A stretch of 64,000 bases of DNA from Pseudomonas fluvialis (GCF_014207935.1 NZ_JACHLL010000002.1:429865-493864), one strand, 5' to 3'. Positions 35,016 through 45,624 are shown, numbered from the stretch's first letter. Notes: generated by a model not told the origin, from the sequence alone. Numbers and translations are program-made.

Positions 35016-35948
35016 CTAGCCTTTCTTGCGGTACAGCTTTGCCTCACCGGCCGGGCGGGTCTTGAAGCGCCGGTGCGCCCACAGGTACTGCTCGGGCTGC
35101 TGGCGGACGACCTGTTCGATCCACTGGTTGATGCGCAGGCAGTCCGCCTCTTCATTCTCCCCGGGAAAATCCTTCAGCGGCGGATGAATGGTCAGCCGAT
35201 AGCCCTGACCATCCGGCAGACGACTCTGGGTAAAGGGCACCACGATGGCCTTGCCCAGCCGTGCAAACTTGGTGGTGGCGGTGACGGTGGCTGCCTGGAT
35301 GCCAAACAGCGGCACAAACACGCTGTGCTGTGCGCCGTAGTCCTGATCCGGCGCATACCAGATCGCCCGGCCATTGCGCAGTACCTTGAGCATGGCACGC
35401 ACATCGTCACGCTCAATGGCCGTCGCGTCACGGTTATGCCGCTCGCGGCCGCGGCGCTGGATATAGTCGAACGCCGGATTCTTGTGCTCGCGATACATGC
35501 CATCGATGGTTTGCACCTGCCCAAGCAGCGCCGCCCCGATTTCCAGCGTGGTGAAGTGCACAGCCATCAGGATCACGCCCTGCCCTTCGGCCTGAGCCTG
35601 CCTGAGCACCTCCAGCCCCTCGATATGGCCCAACCCGGCCAGACGCTTCCGCGACCAGAACCAACCCATGGCCGTTTCAAAAAATGCCATGCCGGTGGAA
35701 GCAAAGTTTTCCCGCAGCAGACGCTGTCGCTCGGCAACGGACAACTCGGGAAAGCACAGTTCCAGATTGCGTTCGATGATGTGTCGCCGCGATGCCGCCA
35801 GGTGATACATCAGCCAGCCCAGACCGCGTCCCAGCGCCAGCAGCCAGCGATACGGCAACTGCACCACCAGCCAGAGCAACCCCATTCCCAGCCATAGCGG
35901 CCAGAAACGCGGATGCAGGAAATAGATACGAAAAGCCGGACGATCCAT
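35016..35948 (-). CDS. Late lipid A acyltransferase, LpxL/HtrB type
   Basis: A 310-residue inner-membrane enzyme that adds a secondary acyl chain to Kdo-lipid A or its precursor. An N-terminal membrane segment (LWLGMGLLWLVVQLPYRWLL) is followed by the acyltransferase HX4E motif in AVHFTTLEIG, the substrate loop YREHKNPAFD, YAPDQDYG and the C-terminal QYLWAHRRFKTRP. The start at 35948 (MDRPAFRIYFLHPRFW) matches the family; an ATG at 35981 is also in frame. It diverges from minC. Confidence 0.9.
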   Translation of the reverse strand: MDRPAFRIYFLHPRFWPLWLGMGLLWLVVQLPYRWLLALGRGLGWLMYHLAASRRHIIERNLELCFPELSVAERQRLLRENFASTGMAFFETAMGWFWSRKRLAGLGHIEGLEVLRQAQAEGQGVILMAVHFTTLEIGAALLGQVQTIDGMYREHKNPAFDYIQRRGRERHNRDATAIERDDVRAMLKVLRNGRAIWYAPDQDYGAQHSVFVPLFGIQAATVTATTKFARLGKAIVVPFTQSRLPDGQGYRLTIHPPLKDFPGENEEADCLRINQWIEQVVRQQPEQYLWAHRRFKTRPAGEAKLYRKKG

Positions 35949-36049
35949 CACGAAATCCGAAAAGACGACAAAGGCGCGCATTCTACATGGCTTGCGACCG
36001 ACAGGGCTTCTGGTTATAAGTCGTGGCCATTTGTACCGATGGGCGATCC

Positions 36050-36808
36050 ATGAGCCAGCCAGACCTTCTCGACCAAGACCCCGTATTCCTGCTCAAGGGC
36101 AGCATGCTGGCCACCACCATTCTCGAGCTCAGCCATAACGACCTGGCCCGCCTGGATCGCCAGCTGGAAGAAAAGGTGGCGCAAGCCCCGGCCTTCTTCG
36201 AGAACATCCCGCTGATCATCGCCGTGGACAAGCTGCCCGAGGCTGAGGGCCAGATCGACCTGGCCGCCCTGATGCAACTGTGCGGCAAACACGGCCTGCG
36301 CACCCTGGCCCTGCGCGCCGGACGCGAGGAAGACATCGCCGCCGCCAGCGCCCTTGAGCTACCGGTGCTGCCGCCGTCCGGGGCGCGGGAAAAACTGATC
36401 GAACTGGTCGAGGCCCGCCAGGCGGCTGCCGAAGCGGTCGCCCCGGCCGAGCCGGAAAAACCCAAAGAGCCGGAACGCAAGCCGAGCAAGGTGATCAACC
36501 ACCCGGTCCGTGGCGGCCAGCAGATCTATGCCGCCGATGGTGATCTGGTGGTACTCGGCCCGGTCAGCGCCGGCGCCGAGCTGCTGGCCGATGGCAACAT
36601 CCATATCTACGGCCCCATGCGCGGCCGTGCCCTGGCCGGCGTCAAGGGCGACACAGGCGCGCAGATTTTCTGCCAGCAGATGGGCGCGGAAATGCTCTCC
36701 ATCGCCGGAATCTACAAGGTCGCCGAGGACCTGCGCCGCGACCCGCAATGGGGGCGCAGCGTGCATGTCAGCTTGTCGGGAGATGTGTTGAACATCACCC
36801 GCCTTTAA
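36050..36808 (+). CDS. minC: Septum site-determining protein MinC
   Basis: Inhibitor of FtsZ ring assembly, recruited to the poles by MinD. The 252-residue protein has an N-terminal FtsZ-inhibitory domain (about 1-120), a linker rich in Ala, Pro, Glu and Lys, and the C-terminal beta-helix (about 145-252) with [34 protein letters not shown] and the end residues [12 protein letters not shown]. The ATG at 36050 is the family start. minD follows 99 bases later and minE overlaps minD, so this is the standard min operon. Confidence 0.95.
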   Translation: MSQPDLLDQDPVFLLKGSMLATTILELSHNDLARLDRQLEEKVAQAPAFFENIPLIIAVDKLPEAEGQIDLAALMQLCGKHGLRTLALRAGREEDIAAASALELPVLPPSGAREKLIELVEARQAAAEAVAPAEPEKPKEPERKPSKVINHPVRGGQQIYAADGDLVVLGPVSAGAELLADGNIHIYGPMRGRALAGVKGDTGAQIFCQQMGAEMLSIAGIYKVAEDLRRDPQWGRSVHVSLSGDVLNITRL

Positions 36809-36907
36809 CGGATACTGCGGCCAATTTTCAAGGACCACGAAGGCATTCGGAAGCCAGTAGTTCGGCTCGGAAATGCCCGATTTTTCATATATTTGGGGTG
36901 AATCACC

Positions 36908-37720
36908 TTGGCCAAGATCCTCGTAGTCACTTCCGGCAAGGGTGGCGTGGGCAAAACCACCACTAGCGCCGCCATCGGTACCGGCCTCGCCCTGCGCGGG
37001 CACAAGACCGTCATCGTCGACTTCGACGTCGGTCTGCGTAACCTCGACCTGATCATGGGCTGCGAGCGTCGCGTGGTGTATGACTTCGTCAACGTCATCA
37101 ACAACGAAGCAACCCTGACCCAGGCCCTGATCAAGGACAAGCGCCTTGAGAACCTGTACGTACTGGCCGCCAGCCAGACCCGTGACAAGGACGCGCTGAC
37201 CAAAGAAGGCGTGGGCAAGGTTATCGACGAGCTGTCGCAGAACTTCGAATACGTGATCTGCGACTCGCCGGCAGGCATCGAGACCGGCGCGCACCTGGCC
37301 ATGTACTTCGCCGACGAAGCCATCGTCGTGACCAACCCTGAAGTGTCTTCGGTTCGCGACTCCGACCGCATGCTTGGCCTGCTGGCGAGCAAGTCGCGCC
37401 GTGCCGAACAGGGCCTGGAGCCGATCAAGGAGCGGCTGCTGCTAACCCGCTACAACCCGGAGCGCGTCACCAAGGGCGAAATGCTCGGCGTGGAAGATGT
37501 CGAGGAAATCCTCGCCATCAACCTGCTCGGCGTCATCCCGGAATCCCAGGCCGTGCTGAAAGCCTCCAACCAGGGCGTGCCGGTGATCCTCGACGAACAG
37601 AGCGATGCCGGCCAGGCCTACGGCGATGCCGTTGACCGCCTGCTGGGCAAGGATGTACCGCATCGATTCCTCGATGTGCAGAAGAAAGGACTCATGCAAC
37701 GCCTGTTTGGAGCGCGCTAA
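36908..37720 (+). CDS. minD: Septum site-determining ATPase MinD (TTG start)
   Basis: Membrane-associated ParA/MinD ATPase that carries MinC and is driven to oscillate by MinE. The 270-residue protein shows the deviant Walker A KGGVGKTT at 11-18, [13 protein letters not shown], the switch [10 protein letters not shown], and the C-terminal amphipathic membrane-targeting helix [12 protein letters not shown]. The start codon is TTG, which matches the conserved [12 protein letters not shown] terminus. The stop overlaps the minE start by one base (TAATG). Confidence 0.97.
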   Translation: MAKILVVTSGKGGVGKTTTSAAIGTGLALRGHKTVIVDFDVGLRNLDLIMGCERRVVYDFVNVINNEATLTQALIKDKRLENLYVLAASQTRDKDALTKEGVGKVIDELSQNFEYVICDSPAGIETGAHLAMYFADEAIVVTNPEVSSVRDSDRMLGLLASKSRRAEQGLEPIKERLLLTRYNPERVTKGEMLGVEDVEEILAINLLGVIPESQAVLKASNQGVPVILDEQSDAGQAYGDAVDRLLGKDVPHRFLDVQKKGLMQRLFGAR

Positions 37721-37974
37721 TGAACATTTTCGACTTCTTTCGTGAACGCAAGAAGGAAACCCCTGCGTCGATTGCGAAAGAGCGTCTGTCGATCATCGTC
37801 GCCCATGAGCGCGGCCAGCGCAGCCAGCCGGACTACCTGCCGGCCCTGCAGAAGGAGCTGGTCGAGGTGATCCGCAAGTACGTCAACATCGACCAGGATC
37901 AGGTGCAGGTCGCTCTGGAAAACCAGGGCAGCTGCTCCATTCTGGAACTCAATATCACCCTGCCGGATCGTTGA
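37720..37974 (+). CDS. minE: Cell division topological specificity factor MinE
   Basis: An 84-residue stimulator of MinD ATPase that restricts the inhibitor to the poles. It begins [13 protein letters not shown] with the MinD-binding and membrane helix (about 12-31, [17 protein letters not shown]) and ends in the dimerisation domain [21 protein letters not shown]. It overlaps minD and is followed by a G+C-rich hairpin. Confidence 0.97.
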   Translation: MNIFDFFRERKKETPASIAKERLSIIVAHERGQRSQPDYLPALQKELVEVIRKYVNIDQDQVQVALENQGSCSILELNITLPDR

Positions 37975-37990
37975 TTCGTCCAGGGTAAGC

Positions 37991-38012
37991 AACGGCGGCC
38001 AAGGCCGCCGTT
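37991..38012 (+). terminator. Possible weak terminator or attenuating hairpin after minE
   Basis: AACGGCGGCC and GGCCGCCGTT form a perfect inverted repeat around AA. Only a poor T run (TTGTCATTTG) follows, so termination may be partial and the pseudouridine synthase gene may be read from the min operon. Confidence 0.5.
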
Positions 38013-38030
38013 GTCATTTGTGGAACGCCC

Positions 38031-38666
38031 ATGCCGCTGTCGAATGTCGAAATCATCCATCAGGACGCCGCCCTGCTGGTGATCAACAAGCCCACCCTGC
38101 TGCTCTCGGTACCAGGCCGCGCCGAAGACAACCGCGACTGCCTCGTCACCCGCCTGCAGGAAAACGGCTACCCGGAAGCGCGCATCGTCCACCGTCTGGA
38201 CTGGGAAACGTCCGGCATCATCGTGCTGGCCCGCGATGCCGACAGCCACCGCGAACTGTCCCGCCAGTTCCACGACCGCGAGACCGAGAAGGCCTATACC
38301 GCCCTGTGCTGGGGCCAGCCAGACGCCGACAGCGGCAGCATCGACCTGCCACTGCGCTACGACCCGCCAACCAAGCCACGGCATGTGGTCGACCATGAAC
38401 TGGGCAAGCACGCGCTGACCTACTGGCGCGTGCTGGAGCGTTGCGGTGACTACTGCCGCGTCGAGCTGACGCCCATTACAGGCCGTTCGCACCAGCTGCG
38501 CGTACATATGCTGTCGATCGGCCACCCGCTGCTCGGCGACGGTCTGTACGCCCACGAACAGGCCCTGGCCGCCTGGCCACGCCTGTGCCTGCACGCCAGC
38601 TTGCTCAGCCTGACCCACCCGCAAACCGGCGAGCGGATGCGCTTCGAGAGCCCTGCCCCCTTCTGA
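38031..38666 (+). CDS. RluA-family pseudouridine synthase
   Basis: A 211-residue RNA-modifying enzyme. The catalytic Asp is D57 in [10 protein letters not shown]; other family parts are [44 protein letters not shown] and [10 protein letters not shown]. The length and absence of an S4 domain match E. coli RluA, which modifies 23S rRNA U746 and tRNA U32, but the exact target is inferred. The ATG lies 57 bases after minE. Confidence 0.9.
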   Translation: MPLSNVEIIHQDAALLVINKPTLLLSVPGRAEDNRDCLVTRLQENGYPEARIVHRLDWETSGIIVLARDADSHRELSRQFHDRETEKAYTALCWGQPDADSGSIDLPLRYDPPTKPRHVVDHELGKHALTYWRVLERCGDYCRVELTPITGRSHQLRVHMLSIGHPLLGDGLYAHEQALAAWPRLCLHASLLSLTHPQTGERMRFESPAPF

Positions 38667-38742
38667 AGACTGGCTGAGCCTTCATGACTCCGCCGGGCCG
38701 GGCAAATCCTTTACACTGCGCGCATCCCGTCTGGAGTCCGTT

Positions 38743-40032
38743 ATGCGCGAAGAGCTGAATCAGGGCCTGATCGATTTCCTCAAGGCCTCGCCTACCCCCT
38801 TCCACGCCACCGCAAGCCTGGCTCAACGCCTGGAAGCGGCCGGTTACAAGCGCCTCGACGAGCGCGACGCCTGGCCGGTGCAGCCGCACGGGCGTTACTA
38901 CGTCACCCGCAACGACTCCTCGATCATCGCCATCAAGCTCGGCAAGCGGCCGTTGCTCGAAGGCGGCCTGCGTCTGGTCGGCGCCCACACCGACAGCCCC
39001 TGCCTGCGCGTCAAACCCAACCCGGAACTGACCCGCCAGGGCTTCTGGCAGCTGGGCGTGGAGGTCTACGGCGGCGCCCTCTACGCGCCCTGGTTCGACC
39101 GCGACCTGTCGCTGGCCGGGCGCGTCACCTACCGCACCGCCGGCAAGGTGGAAAGCGCACTGATCGACTTCCAGGTACCGCTGGCGGTCATCCCCAACCT
39201 GGCGATCCACCTCAACCGCGAGGCCAATCAGGGCTGGGCGATCAACGCACAGAACGAACTGCCACCGATACTCGCCCAACTGAGCGACCCGAGCGCGGCC
39301 GACTTCCGCGCCCTGCTGGCCGACCAACTGGCCCGCGAGCACGACCTGGCCGCCGATGCCATCCTCGATTACGAACTGTCGTTCTACGACACCCAGAGCG
39401 CGGCGGTCATCGGCCTCAACCGCGACTTCATTGCCGGTGCCCGCCTGGACAACCTGCTGTCCTGCTACGCCGGCCTGCAGGCCCTGCTCGACTCCAGCGA
39501 CGAAGAAAGCGGCGTGCTGGTGTGCACCGACCACGAGGAAGTCGGCTCCTGCTCGGCCTGCGGCGCCGACGGCCCGTTCCTGGAGCAGGTATTGCGCCGC
39601 CTGCTGCCGGAAGGCGATGCCGTGGTGCGCATCCTCCAGCGCTCTCTGCTGGTATCGGCCGACAACGCCCACGGCGTGCACCCCAACTACGCCGACAAGC
39701 ACGACGCCAACCATGGCCCCAAGCTCAACGCCGGACCGGTGATCAAGATCAACAACAACCAGCGCTACGCCACCAACAGCGAAACCGCCGGATTCTTCCG
39801 CCACCTGTGCCTGGAAAACGAAGTACCGGTGCAGAGCTTCGTGACCCGCAGCGACATGGGCTGTGGCTCGACCATCGGCCCGATCACCGCCAGCCAGCTG
39901 GGCGTGCGCACCGTCGATATCGGCCTGCCGACCTTCGCCATGCACTCGATCCGCGAACTGGCCGGCAGTCACGACCTGGCGCACCTTGTGACCGTGCTGC
40001 GCGCGTTCTACAACAGCGCCGAACTGCCGTAA
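38743..40032 (+). CDS. apeB: M18-family metalloaminopeptidase
   Basis: A 429-residue cytosolic zinc aminopeptidase of the aspartyl-aminopeptidase group. Metal ligands are visible: H82 and D84 in [11 protein letters not shown], the bridging Asp in [12 protein letters not shown], and the D263-HEE motif, with a further His in [29 protein letters not shown] at the C terminus. Its role is broad peptide trimming. A 26-bp palindromic terminator follows. Confidence 0.95.
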   Translation: MREELNQGLIDFLKASPTPFHATASLAQRLEAAGYKRLDERDAWPVQPHGRYYVTRNDSSIIAIKLGKRPLLEGGLRLVGAHTDSPCLRVKPNPELTRQGFWQLGVEVYGGALYAPWFDRDLSLAGRVTYRTAGKVESALIDFQVPLAVIPNLAIHLNREANQGWAINAQNELPPILAQLSDPSAADFRALLADQLAREHDLAADAILDYELSFYDTQSAAVIGLNRDFIAGARLDNLLSCYAGLQALLDSSDEESGVLVCTDHEEVGSCSACGADGPFLEQVLRRLLPEGDAVVRILQRSLLVSADNAHGVHPNYADKHDANHGPKLNAGPVIKINNNQRYATNSETAGFFRHLCLENEVPVQSFVTRSDMGCGSTIGPITASQLGVRTVDIGLPTFAMHSIRELAGSHDLAHLVTVLRAFYNSAELP

Positions 40033-40051
40033 GGCCTTTCAGCTGCGCATG

Positions 40052-40077
40052 AAAAAGCCGGGCATGCCCGGCTTTTT
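40052..40077. terminator. Bidirectional terminator between apeB and the GntR gene
   Basis: A 26-base perfect palindrome with core GCCGGGCATGCCCGGC, flanked by five A on the left and five T on the right, so it can end transcription in both directions for two convergent genes. Confidence 0.92.
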
Positions 40078-40093
40078 GCTGTATCAGGACCTT

Positions 40094-40810
40094 TTAGTCC
40101 GGCACTTCCACGCTGACGTGAATGGCGTCATGCCGCCAGTACTCCACATCACAGTCGATCACCCGCCCATGCTGATCGCGGTTGACCCGGGTGATCAGCA
40201 GCGCCGGGCTACCGGCGGTGACCTTGAGAATGCTGGCCGCTTCCGCCGGCAGGGCGGTGGGCACCATGTCGAAGGCCACCCGACCGTAGCGAATGTCGTA
40301 GTGACTGGCATAAAGGTCGGTCAGGGAGCGGGTCAGGTCAAAATCGAGAATGCCAGGAAACACCTGCGGATTGAGGTAGTGCTCGACATACAGCACCAGA
40401 CGCCCGTCGATCCGCCGCGCCCGGCGAATCTGGATCACGCTGGACAACGCCGGCAACTCAAGGCGCGCGCACATCTCGGCCGGCGTCGGCACGATACGCG
40501 CACTCAGCACCTCGGTCTCCGGCACCCGCCCCTGCTCGCCAACCATGGCGTGAAAATGGCTGCGTACCAGCGGGTTGTAGGCGATCCGCGGCGGCGAAAC
40601 GAACCAGCCACGGCGGTCCTCGCGATAGATCAGGCCCTGGGCCTCCATCTGCCCCAGCGCCTCACGCAGCGTGATGCGGGTGGTATCAAACACCTCGGCC
40701 AGCTGGCGCTCGGCCGGCAATTTGCCGCCCTGGGGCAACAGGCCGCACTCGATCTGCTCCTGCAGGGCACGGCAGATGGCGGTCACCGTGCGGGGCGCTT
40801 CTTCGCGCAT
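40094..40810 (-). CDS. GntR/HutC-family regulator with UTRA domain, PhnF/PhnR-like
   Basis: A 238-residue regulator. The GntR winged helix occupies about residues 5-75 (LPPGGKLPAERQLAEVFDTTRITLREALGQMEAQG in outline), and the UTRA effector domain follows with ETEVLSARIVPTP, IQIRRARRIDGRLVLYVEHYL and EAASILKVTAGSPALLITR. The start at 40810 has GGAG upstream. It diverges from the organophosphorus-type operon; an operator of the form TGG-N6-CCA lies just upstream of each transcription unit, so it probably represses both itself and the operon until the ligand appears. The ligand is likely a phosphonate or phosphate ester, by inference. Confidence 0.85.
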   Translation of the reverse strand: MREEAPRTVTAICRALQEQIECGLLPQGGKLPAERQLAEVFDTTRITLREALGQMEAQGLIYREDRRGWFVSPPRIAYNPLVRSHFHAMVGEQGRVPETEVLSARIVPTPAEMCARLELPALSSVIQIRRARRIDGRLVLYVEHYLNPQVFPGILDFDLTRSLTDLYASHYDIRYGRVAFDMVPTALPAEAASILKVTAGSPALLITRVNRDQHGRVIDCDVEYWRHDAIHVSVEVPD

Positions 40811-40826
40811 GGATACAGCTCCATAT

Positions 40827-40838
40827 TGGACTAGACCA
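40827..40838. promoter_or_regulatory. Candidate GntR operator upstream of the regulator gene
   Basis: TGGACTAGACCA is one base from a perfect palindrome TGGTCTAGACCA. It is 17 bases from the regulator start and just past a possible -10 (TATGCT on the minus strand, 40842-40847), a position suited to autorepression. Confidence 0.6.
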
Positions 40839-40865
40839 AAAAGCATAAACGCCAAAATGGCCGAA

Positions 40866-40897
40866 TTTGTGACTGATTTCTGCGCAGTTTATGACTG
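40866..40897 (-). promoter_or_regulatory. 22-bp-spaced direct repeat resembling a Pho box
   Basis: TTTGTGACTG (40866-40875) and TTTATGACTG (40888-40897) are spaced 22 bases apart. On the minus strand the units read CAGTCAT-AAAC and CAGTCAC-AAAT, close to the PhoB half-site CTGTCAT with a 4-base A/T spacer, at two 11-base periods. The middle half-site is poor, so phosphate control is only suggested. Confidence 0.3.
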
Positions 40898-41081
40898 CCG
40901 CCAGACAGTAGCGATTTCTTACCATGAAGTCGCCACCCCTTCCGCAGATCTTCCGCACGGTGCGCTGAAAATCAGCCGCACAGGGCTGCAGGAATGATTG
41001 GGAGCAAAGGAGAACTGCAGAGACAGTTCGATGCTGCAATAAAAACGTCACCTGCCATGGTTAGATTGGCTCGCGCCTTGC

Positions 41082-41093
41082 TGATCTAGACCA
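41082..41093. promoter_or_regulatory. Candidate GntR operator upstream of the transport operon
   Basis: TGATCTAGACCA shares the core CTAGACCA with the site at 40827-40838 and is also one base from TGGTCTAGACCA. It sits 24 bases upstream of the binding-protein start. Confidence 0.6.
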
Positions 41094-41116
41094 AACCACC
41101 TGAAAAGGACTCACAC

Positions 41117-42169
41117 ATGAAACGCTTGCTGCTGGCTTCACTGTTGGGCTCGACACTGGCACTCAACGTCCAGGCTTCAACTGTGGATATTCAGGCACTC
41201 GAAAAGGCCGCCCGCGCCGAAGGCGCCGTCAACAGCGTCGGCATGCCGGACAGCTGGGCCAACTGGAAGGACACCTGGGCTGATCTGCACAAGCTTTACG
41301 GCCTCAAGCACATGGATACCGACATGAGTTCGGCCCAGGAAATCGCCAAATTCGCCGCCGAAAAGGACAACGCCACGGCGGATATCGGTGATGTCGGCGC
41401 CGCATTCGGCCCTATTGCGGTGCAGCAGAGCGTCACACAGGCCTTCAAACCGAGCACGTGGGAGCAGATCCCGGCCTGGGCCAAGGATGCCGACGGCCAC
41501 TGGATGCTGGCCTACACCGGCTCCATTGCCTTTATCGTGAACAAGACGCTGGTCAAGGATATTCCGCGCTCCTGGGCCGACCTGAAAAACGGCAGCTACA
41601 AAGTCACCATCGGTGATGTCAGCACCGCTGCCCAAGCCACCAATGGCGTGCTGGCCGCCGCCATCGCAAACGGCGGCAACGAGCACAACATCCAGCCGGC
41701 CCTGGACTTCTTCGCCACCCTGGCCAAACAGAACCGCCTCGGTCTGTCGAACCCGACCATCCAGACCCTGGAGAAGGGTGAAGTGGAAGTCGGTATTGTC
41801 TGGGACTTCAACGGCCTGTCTTACCGGGACCAGATCGATCCAAGCCGCTTCGAAGTACTGATCCCCTCCGATGGCTCGGTGATCTCCGGCTACAGCACCA
41901 TCATCAACAAGTACGCGAAAAACCCCAACGCCGCGAAACTGGCGCGCGAGTACATTCTCTCCGATGCCGGCCAGATCAACCTGGCCAAGGGTAACGCGCG
42001 GCCGATCCGTGCCGAGTTCCTGAAGCTGCCGGCCGATGTGCAAGCCAAGCTGCTGCCGCAGGAGCAATATGCCAAGGTCCAGCCGGTCAAAGACGGCGCC
42101 GCCTGGGAGGCCACGGCCAAGGCACTGCCTCAGCTCTGGCAGGAACACGTCATCATCGAAATGCAGTAA
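41117..42169 (+). CDS. ABC transporter periplasmic binding protein of the organophosphorus-type operon
   Basis: A 350-residue exported protein (signal peptide 1-20, MKRLLLASLLGSTLALNVQA). It belongs to the extracellular binding family 1/6 type: ALEKAARAEGAVNSVGMPDSWANW, DIGDVGAAFGPIAVQQ, AYTGSIAFIVNKTLVKDIPRSWADL and VWDFNGLSYRDQ. It leads six co-directional genes. The presence of two downstream phosphatase-superfamily enzymes and a PhnF-like regulator points to a phosphonate or phosphoester ligand, an inference. AAAGGA upstream of the ATG and a strong intercistronic hairpin after it suit the high level usual for binding proteins. Confidence 0.88.
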   Translation: MKRLLLASLLGSTLALNVQASTVDIQALEKAARAEGAVNSVGMPDSWANWKDTWADLHKLYGLKHMDTDMSSAQEIAKFAAEKDNATADIGDVGAAFGPIAVQQSVTQAFKPSTWEQIPAWAKDADGHWMLAYTGSIAFIVNKTLVKDIPRSWADLKNGSYKVTIGDVSTAAQATNGVLAAAIANGGNEHNIQPALDFFATLAKQNRLGLSNPTIQTLEKGEVEVGIVWDFNGLSYRDQIDPSRFEVLIPSDGSVISGYSTIINKYAKNPNAAKLAREYILSDAGQINLAKGNARPIRAEFLKLPADVQAKLLPQEQYAKVQPVKDGAAWEATAKALPQLWQEHVIIEMQ

Positions 42170-42172
42170 GCG

Positions 42173-42200
42173 AAACGGGGCCGGCCTGCCGGCCCCGTTT
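42173..42200 (+). promoter_or_regulatory. Intercistronic hairpin after the binding-protein gene
   Basis: AAACGGGGCCGGC and GCCGGCCCCGTTT pair around two bases, a 13-bp stem, with no further T run. Such hairpins usually protect the upstream message from 3' exonucleases or cause partial termination, which would give more binding protein than membrane components. Confidence 0.7.
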
Positions 42201-42217
42201 CCTGCAGGAATGCTGTC

Positions 42218-43024
42218 ATGCCCCACAAAGTCATTCTGGTGATTCTCGACGGCCTGAACTATCAGGTTGCCGAACATGCCCTGGGCCATTTGCAGGCCTA
42301 CCGGGCCGCAGGCCGCGCTCAGCTGTACAAGCTGGACTGTGAACTGCCGGCCCTGTCACGCCCGCTCTACGAGTGCCTGCTGACCGGCAGCGCGCCCATC
42401 GTAAGTGGCGTAGTGCACAATCAGGTCGTGCGCCTGTCGAATCAGCAGAGCCTGTTTCACCTCGCCCGCGAGGCTGGCCTGACCACCGCGGCGGCGGCCT
42501 ACCACTGGATCAGTGAGCTGTATAACCGCTCGCCCTTTGTCGCCGTGCGCGACCGCCATACCAGCGACCCGAGCCTGCCGATTCAGCACGGGCACTTCTA
42601 CTACGCCGACCACTATCCGGACTCCCACCTGTTCGTGGATGCCGAGAGCCTGCGACTGCGTCACCAGCCCGATTTTCTGCTGGTACACCCAATGAATATC
42701 GACGATGCCGGCCACCGCCACGGCGCCGACTCGGCGCAATACCGCAACAGCGCCCGCAGCGCCGACATTCTTTTGGCCGATTACCTGCAGACCTGGCTGG
42801 AAGCCGGCTATCAGGTGATGGTGACGGCCGACCATGGCATGAACAACGACCGTTCGCACAACGGCCTGTTGCCGGAAGAGCGTGAGGTCCCCCTGTTCGT
42901 GATCGGCTCAGCCTTCAGCCTGAACCCCGATGCCCGGCCGAAGCAGACCGAACTGTGCGGCACGCTCTGCAGCCTGCTGGGCCTGGCCCATGACAAACCG
43001 CGCTGCGCGGAGCTGCTCGCATGA
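42218..43024 (+). CDS. Cytosolic alkaline-phosphatase-superfamily hydrolase
   Basis: A 268-residue metal-dependent hydrolase of the nucleotide-pyrophosphatase/phosphodiesterase branch. Metal-site stretches are ILDGLN (D11), HPMNIDDAGHRHG and TADHGMNNDRSHNG; the nucleophile position is probably S47 in LPALSRPLYECLLTG. There is no signal peptide, so it acts after import. The superfamily includes phosphodiesterases, phosphonoacetate hydrolases and phosphonate monoester hydrolases. Its stop overlaps the first permease start (ATGA, 43021-43024). Confidence 0.85.
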   Translation: MPHKVILVILDGLNYQVAEHALGHLQAYRAAGRAQLYKLDCELPALSRPLYECLLTGSAPIVSGVVHNQVVRLSNQQSLFHLAREAGLTTAAAAYHWISELYNRSPFVAVRDRHTSDPSLPIQHGHFYYADHYPDSHLFVDAESLRLRHQPDFLLVHPMNIDDAGHRHGADSAQYRNSARSADILLADYLQTWLEAGYQVMVTADHGMNNDRSHNGLLPEEREVPLFVIGSAFSLNPDARPKQTELCGTLCSLLGLAHDKPRCAELLA

Positions 43025-43866
43025 GCCGGCGTCTCCCCCGTGGCAAATGGCTGGCCCTGCTGTGCCTGGTGCCCTTTGCGCTGTTTTTTACCGCCTTCCA
43101 GATTGCGCCACTGGTCTGGGTAGCCGTGCACAGCCTGATCACCGCGGAGGGCTGGGGGCTGGGCAACTTCAGCAAGCTGTTCGCCTCGCGCTTTTACCTG
43201 CAGGCAGTGCAGCACAGCCTGGAAATTTCGCTCTACTCAAGCGTGCTGGGCCTGCTGATTGCGCTCTTCGGCAGTTACTCATTGCGTCAGATCGATAGCC
43301 GCCTGCGCGATCTGGTGATGGCCTTTGCCAACATGAGCAGCAACTTTGCCGGAGTGCCGCTGGCGTTCGCCTTCATCATCCTGCTGGGCTTCAACGGCGC
43401 GCTGACCCTGCTGCTGAAACAGGCGGGACTGATCGAGGATTTCAACCTCTATTCACGCAACGGCCTGATCCTGCTCTACACCTACTTCCAGATTCCGCTG
43501 GGCGTACTGCTGCTCTATCCGGCCTTCGATGCGCTGCGCCAGGACTGGCAGGAGTCCGCCACCCTGCTCGGTGCCAACCGCTGGCAGTACTGGCGGCATA
43601 TCGCCCTGCCGGTACTGACCCCCGCCCTGCTCGGCACCTTTGTCATCCTGCTGGCCAACGCACTGGGCGCCTACGCCACGGTGTACGCCCTGACCACGGG
43701 CAACTTCAACGTGCTGCCGATCCGTATTGCCGCACTGGTCTCGGGCGACATCAACCTGGACCCCAACCTGGCCAGCGCCCTGTCCATGCTGCTGGTCGGG
43801 CTGATGGCGCTGATCACCCTGACTCACCAGTGGCTGCTGAGGAGGAGCTACCATGTCGCGCGCTAA
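43021..43866 (+). CDS. ABC transporter permease 1 of the organophosphorus-type operon
   Basis: A 281-residue inner-membrane permease with about six hydrophobic segments, starting WLALLCLVPFALFFTAFQIAPL. The EAA-like loop that contacts the ATPase is DWQESATLLGANRWQYWRHIALPVLTPALLG. It overlaps the upstream hydrolase gene by four bases and the second permease gene by fourteen, which implies tight translational coupling and a heterodimeric channel. Confidence 0.92.
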   Translation: MSRRLPRGKWLALLCLVPFALFFTAFQIAPLVWVAVHSLITAEGWGLGNFSKLFASRFYLQAVQHSLEISLYSSVLGLLIALFGSYSLRQIDSRLRDLVMAFANMSSNFAGVPLAFAFIILLGFNGALTLLLKQAGLIEDFNLYSRNGLILLYTYFQIPLGVLLLYPAFDALRQDWQESATLLGANRWQYWRHIALPVLTPALLGTFVILLANALGAYATVYALTTGNFNVLPIRIAALVSGDINLDPNLASALSMLLVGLMALITLTHQWLLRRSYHVAR

Positions 43867-44634
43867 TCAGCTCTACCACCGCAGCGTGGTCTGGCTGCTG
43901 CTGTTGATTCTGCTGCTGCCACTGCTCGGCACCCTGCTCTATTCGCTGGCCACCAGCTGGTCTGCCACCATCCTGCCCAGCGGCCTGACCCTCAAGTGGT
44001 ATGGGGCGCTGTGGAGTGATGCACGCTTTCTCACCGCCTTTGCGCAATCGCTGCTGGTGTGCGCCGGTGCCTTGCTGCTTGCGGTGCTGCTGATTCTGCC
44101 GCTGCTGTTCGTGGTGCATTACCACTTCCCGCGCCTGGACGGCCTGATGAATCTGCTGATTCTGCTGCCGTTTGCCGTGCCACCGGTGGTGTCCTCGGTG
44201 GGTCTGCTGCAGCTCTATGGCTCGGGGCCGCTGGCCATGGTCGGCACGCCGTGGATTCTGCTCGGCTGCTATTTCAGCCTGTCACTGCCGTTCATCTACC
44301 GTGCGATCAGCAACAACCTGCAGGCCATCCACCTGCATGACCTGATGGATGCTGCCCAACTGCTCGGCGCCAGCCCGCTGCAGGCCGCTCTGCAGGTGAT
44401 TCTGCCCAACCTGCGCAAAGGCCTGATGGTCTCGCTGTTTCTGTCCTTCAGCTTCCTGTTCGGCGAGTTTGTCTTTGCCAACCTGCTGGTGGGCACCCGC
44501 TTTGAGACCCTGCAGGTCTACCTCAACAACATGCGCAACAGCAGCGGCCACTTCAACAGCGCGCTGGTGATCTCGTATTTCAGCTTCGTCGTACTCTGCA
44601 CCTGGGCGGCCAGCCGCCTGAACAAGGATCGGAC

Positions 44635-44638
<4 letters not shown>
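43853..44638 (+). CDS. ABC transporter permease 2 of the organophosphorus-type operon
   Basis: A 261-residue permease, the second half of the heterodimer. Six hydrophobic segments are visible from VVWLLLLILLLPLLGTLLYS to VISYFSFVVLCTWAA, and the coupling loop is MDAAQLLGASPLQAALQVILPNLRKGL. GAGGAG precedes the ATG. It overlaps the ATPase gene by four bases (ATGA). Confidence 0.92.
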
Positions 44639-45623
<985 letters not shown>

Positions 45624-45624
<1 letters not shown>

